From assembly GCF_007997225.1 (NCBI RefSeq), contig NZ_VORM01000032.1, positions 1 through 49,142 on the forward strand: DNA of 49,142 nt, given 5' to 3'. Positions within the stretch are counted from its first letter, which is position 1, and the number at the start of each line of letters is the position of its first letter. This DNA is from Subsaximicrobium wynnwilliamsii (lineage in GTDB: Bacteria > Bacteroidota > Bacteroidia > Flavobacteriales > Flavobacteriaceae). The notes beneath the pieces were generated by a model, which made no database searches, was not told the DNA's origin, and saw nothing but the letters and a program-made list of their open reading frames with translations. Both the position numbers and the translations under genes were made by a program. Shown here piece after piece: positions 7,791 to 16,205 of the stretch.

Positions 7791-7972
7791 AGGCCGAATG
7801 CGCATTGCCAACAGGTAAAGAGGCCTCATGTCTAAGCCTTACAAACCTCACGCCCTTTTGGAATTGCTTTTAGAGTCAACTGCTCCTTTTGATCGAATAG
7901 CGCTCTATAGCTTTCCGCGTTTAAATACTTGTGTTGTCAATTTTGAGTACCAGGTGCATGGTCGGGATAAAC

Positions 7973-8005
7973 AAAAAAAGCGCATCATTTTCATGACGCG
8001 CTTTT
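7973..8005 (-). terminator. Intrinsic terminator of the 8032-11844 gene
   Basis: AAAAGCGC (7976-7983) pairs with GCGCTTTT (7998-8005). An inner TCAT/ATGA pairing extends the stem, and an A-run at 7973-7979 gives U residues on the minus strand. It starts 27 bases past the stop. Confidence 0.75.
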
Positions 8006-8031
8006 CAGAATAAACTATAAAACTAAAGTGC

Positions 8032-11000
8032 TTATTTAATAATCACTTTCTGCGTTTTCTGTTGTGTGGCATTGCTAAGGGTCACAATGTAAACCCCGGT
8101 GGTCATGTTAGACACATCCACTTGATTACTGTTGCTGCCTTTATCCAACTGCGTGTTCAATACCAAACGCCCTTGCAAATCGTAAAGATTTACTGCGGTG
8201 TTCGCATTGAGCAATCCTTTCACAAATAAGGTATCGTTGTTGGTGTACATCTGTAAACCTGCAACGTCAACTGCTGTTGTGCTTAAGGTACTGTTTGAAG
8301 TTCTCAAGAAGAAACGACCCGTGCCATCAATAGCACTATCTGCCGTAAAGGTATAATCACCAGTATTAAGCAGCGTAAACGTATTGTTGAGGTTGTCTTC
8401 CAGGTACACTTGCACATCGGCGGGTAAACTAGAGAGTTCCATGCCAATAGTCACTTGCTGCCCTTGTGAAGCTTTCAAACCTAATGGAATGATGACCTCA
8501 TTAACAGCAGCAGTTCCTAAGGATTGGATCGCCATATTGCGACCTTCATTATTTTCTACCAAATGCGAGTAGATCATGAAGTTTGACGCAAATGCACTCA
8601 TTAAAGCAGCATCATAACCAGGGTCTAGACCCAAACCTGAATTGCTGTTGAAATAAATTTCAGTCGCAAAATCTGTTGCACCACTGGAAGCTTTGAGTCT
8701 CAAATTGTAAGATTCTGTAGCATCTCTACCTAAGATAAAATCATCGGTACCTGTGGTAGTGGCCATATCATAATCGAATGTAATACTGTTTGTGCCTGCA
8801 GCTGTATTGTTAGCCACAAAGAAACCTTGCCCTGGTGCAATATTCACTGAAGCATTAGAGGCGCCGTTGATGATTGTGAAATTACCAATGGTTCCTATAC
8901 TGGGGCCATTGTTATTGTTATAACCATATATGGCTGCGGCACTAGGATCTAGAGCAGCTATGTTGGCTGCATTCAAGAAGGAGTTTGCTCCGGTAGAAGT
9001 CACATAACTTGGATATGGATTCCCAATCAGGTTCCATTGATTACCACCAATTGGGGTATTTATGGTTCTGGAGACTGATCCCGTTTCAATTGTTCCAGAG
9101 AAGGTCAAACGATTATTTGAAACATCTTTGCTCGCAGCACGGTATCCTTTACCGCGCTCAAGTGGAGTTGCAGCTGTCATTCCAAAATTGACATAGGTTT
9201 GAGCAGCATTGTTATATGGGCCAAAGGCGTAAAAAATACCGTTATCTGGTAATACGGAAGCATTTGATTGTGGATCTCCAAAAGTAATGAAGTCTGCAAA
9301 GGTTTGTCCAGGGCTCATCAATGGTAAGGAGAGTAAGTCATTACCTCCTGTGCCAACCGCTCCTGAGCCTACAACGTTGGTGTAACGCTCATAGCTAATG
9401 CCACCCAAAATAGCCCCTATATCAGCACCATCCTGCTCTAAAATCAAGCTTGAAAATAGAGTAGAGCTAGACTCTAAGGTGGTTTGTGTCGCATTTAATG
9501 TCGCATTGGAGTTTACGGTCAATGATGCGCCCGCTGCTATATTTACCGAATCGGCATTGGTATCGGCAGAAATATTGGCATTGCCATTCTGCACAATAAT
9601 AATGTTAGATGGGTTTATAGACCCACTTGGATCGTCTGGCGTCCAAATGCTGTTATCATAAGTATAGGTTGTTAAAGTAACAGGCTGGAAATTCAGTTGG
9701 ATATCATCAATTGCAAATTCATCGCGAGCTCCTGTTCCAGATACATCGTTACCTCTCCATCTTAAGTAAAAGAAACTTCCATTAGGAATGTTTATACCAT
9801 CAATTACCGCTGTTCTTGTCACAAATTCCCAACTAGGCGTAGTAGATGCGGTTGATGGAGATGTGAAATTTAGTCCGGTAACACCAGTATAAGATGTATT
9901 GTTGTTACTGTACGCAAAATTTAACGAGTTGCTATTGTTTTGATCATTATAGACATAGACTTTATACTGCACTATAAATTTGGTTACCGTACTGCCTGTG
10001 TTATTTTTTGTCTTTAGTACCACAGTTCCTGGAGTAAAATCATCATCAGTAGCTTGAACTCCCAATGCGTAATTGGAAGGTGCCACTTCGAAACTGTAAA
10101 AACCACCAGTAGTCACTGCTCCCGTGCTAGTGCCTCTTGCATAATCCCCTGTTGTGAAATTGAGTGCGAAGCCTGTAGGACCGTCGGACATACCAGAAGT
10201 TTGCCAAGCATCAGAATCCAATTGGCCGTTTGCAGGTGTTTTGACGATTCCAGTTCCTGTAAATGTACCGTTATTGACACCAGGTACTGTGGTGTCAAAA
10301 TTGATGATATTTTCATCATTGATGGCATTGATTATAAATCCGTCACCAGGCGCTGCAGAAATATTAAATGACGTACTTGTCGCTACTGTTAAACTACCAG
10401 AGGAAGCCTGCAAGGTATAACCAGTGCCAATAGTATCGAATCCAATATTGCTAAAAGTTGCCAACCCAGAAACTGCACTTACTGTAGTGGTTGCACCAGG
10501 ATCAAAAATGCCGGCAGTAGAAGGTGTTAAGGCCACAGCACCAGTAAAATCCAAATCGGTATTAGCGTTGGGATCAATCGCATTTACGGAAGGTGCAGGT
10601 ACCACGACCGCATTTACTACGAAATTTGGTGGATTGGTGTTAAAAATAAGGTTCGTTGCAATGACCTCAATCCGGTTATCGTCACCAACAACAGGTGTTG
10701 CAGCAGCTCCAGCATTTGGAGACGCGAAATTCGACCCACTTGCAAGTGCAGCAGCCGATTCAATTGTTAATTGAATTTGTTGATTATCGGTTACAGTGTT
10801 TTTAAACGTCGCATAAACACTAAAGGTTTTTGCGGCATTATCAGTTGCAGTAATACCAGCTCCAGAATTTATGGCTGAAAAATTAGTGCTTGCTGTGACA
10901 CTACTTACTTCGGAAACATTGGTACTGCCATCAAAAATGGCTAAGGCAGCAAGGTTGTTGAAGTTAGGAATATTGAAACCTAAGCTCGTTAGCGTTGTTC

Positions 11001-11844
11001 CCACGAGATCAGCATCGCTTAAATCATCGCCACCATCTTGAATGCTAAACTCAGCAATTTTTATGGCGTTTGCATTAGTTAGACCCGAGCTTGCGGAATA
11101 AGCGGTATAATCGATGTTATCGGTTGGATCAAATGCAGTTGCAACAATGTTGGATTCAGCACTAGTTACTGAGCCCGTAATTCTAACTCCCGCATCACCG
11201 CTAACGTAATCGGTCCAGACAACATTGCCTGAATTTGCAGGCTCATTATTAGGACTGCTTGCACTAGCAAAAACCTTGATTAGGGCATTATTTGGATCAC
11301 TTGGTGAGCCACCCCAGGCGTACATCCTAAACGTCACAGTCCCCTCAACGCCAGAATTCAGATTTAAGTCGTAGGAAAAAATCTTTCTCCCTTTAGTTTG
11401 GAAGGTAGTTGACCCATCAGCATTTAATTCACTGGGATTAGAATTGAGTAAAGCTGTGCCAGCAGTGGCAAAGCCATCTGTACTGGAGTAAATTCTAAAT
11501 CTAGTGGGGCCTTCAGTATCTCTTCTTCCCAATTTAATTTCCAGTTGCGATAACTCCAATTCATAAGTAGCATTTGCCGAAATAGAGAACTGAATATAAT
11601 CGTCATTGGTTATGGCAGATGCATTGTCTGGGGCGTTCAACCCTGCAACTGCATAATCATCACCGGAATCATAACTAGCGCCGGTACCTCTGGTCAAGCC
11701 TATACTTGAGACATTGGCGATATTGCCAGTAGTGCTAGGATTATTCGAGGAAGAACTATTGACATTAATTTCAGTAAGAACGTCCTGTCCATAGGAAACA
11801 CTCCCAAGAATTAATGCGGTTAATAAAATGTAAAGTTTTTTCAT
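8032..11844 (-). CDS. Very large T9SS-secreted multidomain surface protein
   Basis: 1270 residues from ATG 11842-11844 (MKKLYILLTALILGSVSYGQ, signal peptide). In order: an N-terminal beta-rich region; Thr/Asn/Ala-rich immunoglobulin-like stretches; a jelly-roll-like segment with FYLRWRGNDVSGTGARDEF and FAIDDIQL, as in choice-of-anchor and LamG-type domains; a segment with TLESSSTLFSSLIL; the shared module (TDFATEIYFNSNSGLGLDPG); and a T9SS type A sorting domain ending TQKVIIK. No catalytic motif was recognised. An in-frame ATG at 11886 overlaps the -7 box at 11884-11891, so it cannot be the start. Probably an adhesin or matrix component; the partner is unknown. Confidence 0.85.
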   Translation of the reverse strand: MKKLYILLTALILGSVSYGQDVLTEINVNSSSSNNPSTTGNIANVSSIGLTRGTGASYDSGDDYAVAGLNAPDNASAITNDDYIQFSISANATYELELSQLEIKLGRRDTEGPTRFRIYSSTDGFATAGTALLNSNPSELNADGSTTFQTKGRKIFSYDLNLNSGVEGTVTFRMYAWGGSPSDPNNALIKVFASASSPNNEPANSGNVVWTDYVSGDAGVRITGSVTSAESNIVATAFDPTDNIDYTAYSASSGLTNANAIKIAEFSIQDGGDDLSDADLVGTTLTSLGFNIPNFNNLAALAIFDGSTNVSEVSSVTASTNFSAINSGAGITATDNAAKTFSVYATFKNTVTDNQQIQLTIESAAALASGSNFASPNAGAAATPVVGDDNRIEVIATNLIFNTNPPNFVVNAVVVPAPSVNAIDPNANTDLDFTGAVALTPSTAGIFDPGATTTVSAVSGLATFSNIGFDTIGTGYTLQASSGSLTVATSTSFNISAAPGDGFIINAINDENIINFDTTVPGVNNGTFTGTGIVKTPANGQLDSDAWQTSGMSDGPTGFALNFTTGDYARGTSTGAVTTGGFYSFEVAPSNYALGVQATDDDFTPGTVVLKTKNNTGSTVTKFIVQYKVYVYNDQNNSNSLNFAYSNNNTSYTGVTGLNFTSPSTASTTPSWEFVTRTAVIDGINIPNGSFFYLRWRGNDVSGTGARDEFAIDDIQLNFQPVTLTTYTYDNSIWTPDDPSGSINPSNIIIVQNGNANISADTNADSVNIAAGASLTVNSNATLNATQTTLESSSTLFSSLILEQDGADIGAILGGISYERYTNVVGSGAVGTGGNDLLSLPLMSPGQTFADFITFGDPQSNASVLPDNGIFYAFGPYNNAAQTYVNFGMTAATPLERGKGYRAASKDVSNNRLTFSGTIETGSVSRTINTPIGGNQWNLIGNPYPSYVTSTGANSFLNAANIAALDPSAAAIYGYNNNNGPSIGTIGNFTIINGASNASVNIAPGQGFFVANNTAAGTNSITFDYDMATTTGTDDFILGRDATESYNLRLKASSGATDFATEIYFNSNSGLGLDPGYDAALMSAFASNFMIYSHLVENNEGRNMAIQSLGTAAVNEVIIPLGLKASQGQQVTIGMELSSLPADVQVYLEDNLNNTFTLLNTGDYTFTADSAIDGTGRFFLRTSNSTLSTTAVDVAGLQMYTNNDTLFVKGLLNANTAVNLYDLQGRLVLNTQLDKGSNSNQVDVSNMTTGVYIVTLSNATQQKTQKVIIK

Positions 11845-11883
11845 GATATATTTAGAAATTAGCGGTTTATGTCTATAATCACA

Positions 11884-11917
11884 CAAATATATCTGTTTGC
11901 TTTTTAAACCTTACAAA
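11884..11917 (-). promoter_or_regulatory. Promoter TTTG-N22-TATATTTG
   Basis: On the minus strand TTTG (11914-11917) and TATATTTG (11884-11891) are separated by 22 bases, within the TTG-N17..23-TAnnTTTG pattern described for Flavobacterium. It is placed about 40 bases before the chosen start at 11844. Confidence 0.6.
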
Positions 11918-11962
11918 TCGGGCTTTTTTTTAGTTATTCGGCATGAATAACCGTTATAATGA

Positions 11963-11994
11963 AAAAGTGCCACTTCGTTTGAAGTGGCACTTTT
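11963..11994. terminator. Strong hairpin terminator
   Basis: AAAAGTGCCACTTC (11963-11976) pairs perfectly with GAAGTGGCACTTTT (11981-11994) around GTTT. A and T runs on the two sides allow termination in both directions. It ends the minus-strand gene at 12018. Confidence 0.85.
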
Positions 11995-12017
11995 AAAAAT
12001 AGTGGTGTAATGCGCTA

Positions 12018-13715
12018 TTAATTCAATATCAATTTCTGGGTTTTCAGTAAGGTCGCACTTGATAGTTTCACGATATAAGTACCTTTTGGCATGCTTGACA
12101 CGTCAATGTATTGGTTGGTAGCATTTTGATTCAGTTTTGTTTCCATGATCAAGCGGCCTTGGATATCATAGAGCATGAATGTGCTGTTTTGATCGAGACG
12201 TCCTTTAATGATAACCTTATCCTTAACCGAATACACTTCAACTGTATGTGCTGTGGCCACGGCTGTACCCAAGGTGCTATTGGCAAAGCGCAGGAAAAAA
12301 CGACCTGTACCATTAATCGCTGTACTTGATGTAAGCGTGTAATTGCCAGTGTTTAGCTTGGTATAGGTATTGTTAAGCGTATCGTCCAAATACACGTCAA
12401 TATACGCAGGAAGTGTGGACTGGTTGATGGAGAAGCTAATTTGCTGCCCCATGGCTGCGTTGACGCCCAAAGGCACGCTTACGTCATTCATATCTGTCAT
12501 TCCCATACATTGAATGGCCATAAAACGACCGGTATTTTCTTCAACCAATTCAGAATAGATTGAAAATGCGGGAGCAGCATCGCCAAACAACGCAGCGTCA
12601 TAGCCTGGGTCGAGACCTAAACTCGCGTTTTCACTAAAATAGAATTCGGTATCAAAGGTTTTGCTGCTGTTTGAGATTCTAAGTTGCAGGTATTTATTTT
12701 CAACAGTGGTAGATCGTCCTTCAATAAAATCGTCACCAGTACCTGTTCTTCTCATATCTGGTGTAAATACGATGTCATGGGCTGCAACATCTGCCGCATC
12801 CGCAGACACGTAAAAGCCTTGGCCTGGAGCAATGAGGGTAGTCTCATCAATATTGATGAGGTTGTAGATTGTATATCCAGTCGAGAGATCACCTTTATAA
12901 CCGTAGATACCTGAGGAGGTGCTAGTCATTAAATCAATGTTTTTGACGCCCGTAGCGACTTCATGATTTAAAAAGTCTTGCACCGATAAATACGTTGGAT
13001 AGGGATTTCCAATAAGATTCCACTGTACGGCGTTGGTTCCCGAGTTCAAGATGTTCGCAGAGACATCACCGGTGTTAAGGTCGCCGTTAAACGTGAACGT
13101 GCCTCCATTTGTGCCGTCGGCTGCTGCTCTGTAGCCTACGCCAGGGTCTAAGGTTGCGGTTTCTGTGTTGCTATACAATCCTAAGACATTAGTACTAGAA
13201 TCTAAGGGGCCGAAGAGAAATAAAGTTTCCCCGGTGTTGCTCACTATATTGTCATTTGCCAACTGAAAATCTTCAAAAGTTTGACCCGTGAGTGGTGCTG
13301 AAATCAAATCGTTTCCGCCCGTGGTAACTCCAGCAGCGACGGTTCCGTTGACGTGACGTTTGTATTCAATGTCGCCATTAATGCTTCCTGCACTTGAGAT
13401 CAAGCTGGAATAGGAGTCGGAGTTTGATTCCAAACTCACCATGGAAGCGGTTAAAGTTGCACCCGCATCCACAGTCAATGCTGCGCCAGGGGAAACGGTC
13501 ACGTTGCCAATGCTGGTATCGGCTGTAATGCTTGCGTTTCCGCTTGTTACAAAGATGTCATCGTCGCCTGTGCTAATCCCATTGGGATCTCCGGGTGACC
13601 ATGTGCCGTCAAAGGTGTAGGCTGTTAAAGTAGTTCTGCCAGTATCAACACTGGTCTGCGCGTAAAGATTGAGTCCCATCAAAAAAAGTAGGATTACTGA
13701 GTAAATGTTTTTCAT
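12018..13715 (-). CDS. T9SS type A sorting domain surface protein
   Basis: 565 residues from ATG 13713-13715 (MKNIYSVILLFLMGLNLYAQ, signal peptide). The N-terminal part (TLTAYTFDGTWSPGDPNG, then ITADTSIGNVTVSPGAALTV) is a short beta-strand repeat stack closely matching a segment near the middle of the 1270-residue protein. It is followed by VSLESNSDSYSSLISSAG, the shared module (KTFDTEFYFSENASLGLDPG) and a T9SS sorting domain ending TQKLILN. It is a shorter paralogue of its downstream neighbour. The in-frame upstream start at 13763 falls within the -7 box and is rejected. Confidence 0.85.
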   Translation of the reverse strand: MKNIYSVILLFLMGLNLYAQTSVDTGRTTLTAYTFDGTWSPGDPNGISTGDDDIFVTSGNASITADTSIGNVTVSPGAALTVDAGATLTASMVSLESNSDSYSSLISSAGSINGDIEYKRHVNGTVAAGVTTGGNDLISAPLTGQTFEDFQLANDNIVSNTGETLFLFGPLDSSTNVLGLYSNTETATLDPGVGYRAAADGTNGGTFTFNGDLNTGDVSANILNSGTNAVQWNLIGNPYPTYLSVQDFLNHEVATGVKNIDLMTSTSSGIYGYKGDLSTGYTIYNLINIDETTLIAPGQGFYVSADAADVAAHDIVFTPDMRRTGTGDDFIEGRSTTVENKYLQLRISNSSKTFDTEFYFSENASLGLDPGYDAALFGDAAPAFSIYSELVEENTGRFMAIQCMGMTDMNDVSVPLGVNAAMGQQISFSINQSTLPAYIDVYLDDTLNNTYTKLNTGNYTLTSSTAINGTGRFFLRFANSTLGTAVATAHTVEVYSVKDKVIIKGRLDQNSTFMLYDIQGRLIMETKLNQNATNQYIDVSSMPKGTYIVKLSSATLLKTQKLILN

Positions 13716-13760
13716 AACGTAAATAGGTTTTAATTTGGGGGGGTTCAATTTTTGGTAAAA

Positions 13761-13768
13761 CAAATATA
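13761..13768 (-). promoter_or_regulatory. -7 promoter element TATATTTG
   Basis: The minus-strand octamer TATATTTG lies about 45 bases before the chosen ATG. It is the same octamer as before the other T9SS genes. No good -33 TTG is seen. Confidence 0.45.
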
Positions 13769-13899
13769 GAAGGATATTTGAATAAACCAGATTATATACA
13801 CCAAAATTCGAAGAGATGTATATTTATGTAATCTAAATCGTATGTATCAAGCTTTTTAAGTCTCTTTTTCTGAAAAATCAAAACAAAATCGCTTATCCC

Positions 13900-13929
13900 T
13901 TGCTCAAATTTGCGGCAATAGTATTTTTG
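13900..13929 (+). promoter_or_regulatory. Orphan promoter, near-copy of the promoter at 16091
   Basis: TTG (13900-13902), 19 bases, then TATTTTTG (13922-13929). The surrounding bases closely match those around 16091-16120, including TCCCTTGC and CGGCAATAGTAT. No gene follows on the plus strand; transcription would run into the repeats. Confidence 0.55.
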
Positions 13930-14089
13930 TGAGAACTTCTAAATAAAAATGCAGCAAAAAAAAGTGACTCCTTATGGCCTGGGGTGGTGCGATAGCTACC
14001 TTAGTCCCTCATGACCGTCATCACGATCGAACACCGAATTTTGAATGTCGAACACCCAATGTCGAATGATGAATTTTGAAGTATTAGAT

Positions 14090-14760
14090 TCGTCTTTGGT
14101 TTTAAAATTTATTGGAGATTGAAGGAGATTAACGATTGACGATTAACGATTAACGATTTTTGATTTTTTGAAGTTTTGATTCTGCTTCAGTTTCAGATTC
14201 GATCTTGAGCTCATGTTCAAATTCAATTTCAAGTTCTCCCGATAGCTATCGGGATCATCTTCGTCTTCATCTTCATCTTCATCTTCAACACCCAATGTCG
14301 AACACCGAATGACGAAGTGTTAGATTCGTCTTCGGTTTTAAAATTTATTGGAGATTGAAGGAGATTAACGATTGACGATTAACGATTTTTGATTTTTGAA
14401 GTTTTGACTCTGCTTCTGTTCAAGATTCGATCCTGAGTTCAAATTCAATTTCAAATTCAAATTCAATTTCAATTTCAAGTTCAAGTTCTCCCGATAGCTA
14501 TCGGGATCATCTTCATCTTCATCTTCATCTTCGTCTTCGTCTTTCTTCCGCGTAGATCCGCGATATCTGCGGGCTAAACAAACAGCCGCCACTAAATATT
14601 TCCCGCAGATCACGCAGATCCTCGCAGACCTCTCTTCGTCTTCATCTTCCGTCTTCAAGTTCTCCCGATAGCTATCGGGATCATCTTCGTCTTCATCTTC
14701 ATCTTCATCTTCATCTTCATCTTCATCTTCAACCCCTCGTGACCGTCATTACAAACGCCG
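14090..14760. repeat. Simple-sequence and palindrome-rich noncoding block
   Basis: No credible gene lies in 13930-14895. The block carries long runs of CATCTT/CGTCTT hexamers and TTCAAATTCAA-type hexamers. It has two copies of a longer unit that starts with GGAGATTAACGATTGACGAT (about 14121 and 14361), and three copies of the perfect palindrome CCCGATAGCTATCGGG at 14238, 14490 and 14664. Minus-strand open frames here read as Glu/Asp and Asn/Leu runs and are artefacts of the repeats. Confidence 0.8.
14544..14634. repeat. Copy 1 of a 90-base inverted-repeat element
   Basis: It begins TCTTCCGCGTAGATCCGCG and contains ATCTGCGGG and, after a spacer, CCCGCAGAT. The two arms can form a stem extended by GATCCGCG with CGCAGATC. 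It is slightly diverged from the two copies at 15641 and 15844. The form is that of a REP-like or MITE-like noncoding element. Confidence 0.6.
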
Positions 14761-14895
14761 TTAAATATCATTAGTTGCGCGTCACAAGCAGAAAATTTAG
14801 CAAATATAAAAGAACCTGCTAATGCACGAGGATTTTAAGCAAAAGGCCAGAACTAGCAATTGATTAAACGCGAGTTTGTTGGCAACTGTGAATTT

Positions 14896-15192
14896 TTAAT
14901 ATTTCAAAATGTTGTTTAAATCCTGTCTTCCGATTATGGCCATTATTTCAACAATGTTATCATCGTTGATTTTATAATATATACTATCAACACCACAAAC
15001 ACAACGTCTATATCCCGCTTTTACGAAATCAACGGATTGGAACGAGAACGGACTGTTGGCAATGACCTCAAAATATTCAAAAAATGAATCAAAATATTGA
15101 TCCGCTTGTGTTATTCCAAACTTGTCAGTGCCATAGTGGTGAATCCTTATCAAATCTTCCCTAGCCGCGACACTTAGTTTGTAATTAGCCAT
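14896..15192 (-). CDS. parE: ParE/RelE-superfamily toxin
   Basis: 98 residues. The pattern YKLSVAAREDLIRIHHYG near the start, then GITQADQYFDSFFEYFEVI, and the end pattern YYKINDDNIVEIMAIIGRQD are characteristic of ParE toxins, which in studied cases poison DNA gyrase. The length is normal for the family. The gene overlaps the 3' end of the antitoxin gene by 8 bases, the usual order and coupling for parDE. It is embedded in repeat-rich DNA with no relation to the capsule genes, consistent with acquisition as a stability module. Confidence 0.88.
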   Translation of the reverse strand: MANYKLSVAAREDLIRIHHYGTDKFGITQADQYFDSFFEYFEVIANSPFSFQSVDFVKAGYRRCVCGVDSIYYKINDDNIVEIMAIIGRQDLNNILKY

Positions 15193-15424
15193 TCAATAAA
15201 GATTTGGAAGCAGCTAAGATCTGCGCTTTACTCTCGTTTGTGAATCCGCTCTTTTCGGCTTTTTCGAGTTTGACTCTTAACCAATCGATTTGTCGTTGTT
15301 GTTTTCTGGCCTGCCTAATTAAGTCGTTAACGAGTTCACTCTTGCTTGAATATTCATTACTGTCTATTTGAGACTTTAACCATTCATCATTTGGTGCTGT
15401 GAAAGAAATGCTTTGTCTTTTCAT
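15185..15424 (-). CDS. parD: ParD-type antitoxin (ribbon-helix-helix)
   Basis: 79 residues. The N-terminal strand KRQSISFTAPNDEWLKSQI and the helices EYSSKSELVNDLIRQARKQQ form the ribbon-helix-helix DNA-binding fold of CC2985-type ParD antitoxins. The C-terminal tail (about 45-79) would wrap the toxin. It has its own promoter octamer TATATTTG at 15451-15458 and a 12-base palindrome at 15438-15449 between that and the ATG, fitting autorepression by the antitoxin-toxin complex. Confidence 0.88.
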   Translation of the reverse strand: MKRQSISFTAPNDEWLKSQIDSNEYSSKSELVNDLIRQARKQQRQIDWLRVKLEKAEKSGFTNESKAQILAASKSLLNG

Positions 15425-15437
15425 GGTTCGTTTTTGG

Positions 15438-15449
15438 TGTAAATTTACA
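15438..15449. promoter_or_regulatory. Probable ParD operator, perfect palindrome
   Basis: TGTAAATTTACA is a perfect 12-base inverted repeat. It lies just downstream of the -7 box and 13 bases before the parD start codon, where a bound repressor would block transcription. Confidence 0.5.
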
Positions 15450-15450
15450 T

Positions 15451-15458
15451 CAAATATA
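15451..15458 (-). promoter_or_regulatory. -7 promoter element TATATTTG of parDE
   Basis: The minus-strand TATATTTG lies 26 bases before the ATG at 15424, directly adjacent to the palindrome at 15438-15449. Confidence 0.5.
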
Positions 15459-15487
15459 GATAATAGCTGCGTACTAGAAAAGAAACA

Positions 15488-16010
15488 CCGAACAGGAGAT
15501 TGGAGATTAACGATTGACGATTAACGATTTTTGAAGTTTTGACTCTGCTTCTGTTCAAGATTCGATCCTGAGTTCAAATTCAAATTCAAATTCAAGTTCA
15601 AGTTCAATTTCGTCTTCGTCTTCATCTTCGTCTTCGTCTTTCTTCCGCGTAGATCCGCGAAATCTGCGGGCTAAACAAACATCTGCCACTCCATATTTCC
15701 CGCAGATCACGCAGATCGCCGCAGATTTCTCTTCAAGTTCAAATTCAAGTTCAAGTTCAAGTTCTCCCGACAGCTATCGGGATCATCTTCATCTTCGTCT
15801 TCGCCTTCGTCTTCGTCTTCATCTTCATCTTCGTCTTCGTCTTTCTTCCGCGTAGATCCGCGAAATCTGCGGGCTAAACAAACATCTGCCACTCCATATT
15901 TCCCGCAGATCACGCAGATCGCCGCAGATTTCTCTTCAAGTTCAAATTCAAGTTCAAGTTCAAATTCAATTTCAAATTCAAGTTCATCTCCCGCCTCCCA
16001 ACCTCGCACG
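15488..16010. repeat. Repeat block upstream of wecB with two near-identical 90-base elements
   Basis: The stretch 15425-16196 holds no credible gene. The unit GGAGATTAACGATTGACGAT recurs near 15500. Copies 2 and 3 of the inverted-repeat element lie at 15641-15732 and 15844-15934 and appear identical by eye. In copy 3 the arms are 15855-15873 and 15902-15920. A variant palindrome CCCGACAGCTATCGGG lies at 15766-15781. Between them are CTTCAT/CTTCGT and TTCAAG runs. Acidic minus-strand open frames here are artefacts. Confidence 0.8.
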
Positions 16011-16090
16011 AGACCTCCCAGCAGGCAATGTCCACAATCTTTAACGCCCCACCAATACCAAAGCAATCCAGAACAAATCGTAAATATCCC

Positions 16091-16120
16091 TTGCGCAACT
16101 TTTCGGCAATAGTATCTTTG
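16091..16120 (+). promoter_or_regulatory. Promoter TTG-N19-TATCTTTG of wecB
   Basis: TTG (16091-16093) and TATCTTTG (16113-16120) are spaced by 19 bases, an excellent match to the Bacteroidota consensus. It lies about 85 bases before the wecB start. A near-copy is found at 13900-13929. Confidence 0.65.
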
Positions 16121-16205
16121 TGAAGATGGAACAGCTAATCCGAAGCTATCTTACTATATAATATGTGCGAAATCACGTTGAGAAGGCTTTAATGGGATGA
16201 TTACA

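Noticed and set aside
7828-8013. 61-codon plus-strand open frame
   Set aside because: It runs through the terminator at 7973-8005 and lies in a degraded stretch; no recognisable features.
11842-11886. Upstream start giving a 1284-residue form
   Set aside because: The extra 14 residues precede the signal peptide and their ATG lies within the promoter -7 box at 11884-11891.
14365-14658. Minus-strand open frame rich in Glu/Asp and Asn/Leu
   Set aside because: Its sequence is a direct read-out of hexamer repeats and of the inverted-repeat element; not a protein gene.
15707-16098. Two overlapping acidic minus-strand open frames
   Set aside because: Same repeat artefact; the two frames share the same repeated elements and have no independent coding signal.
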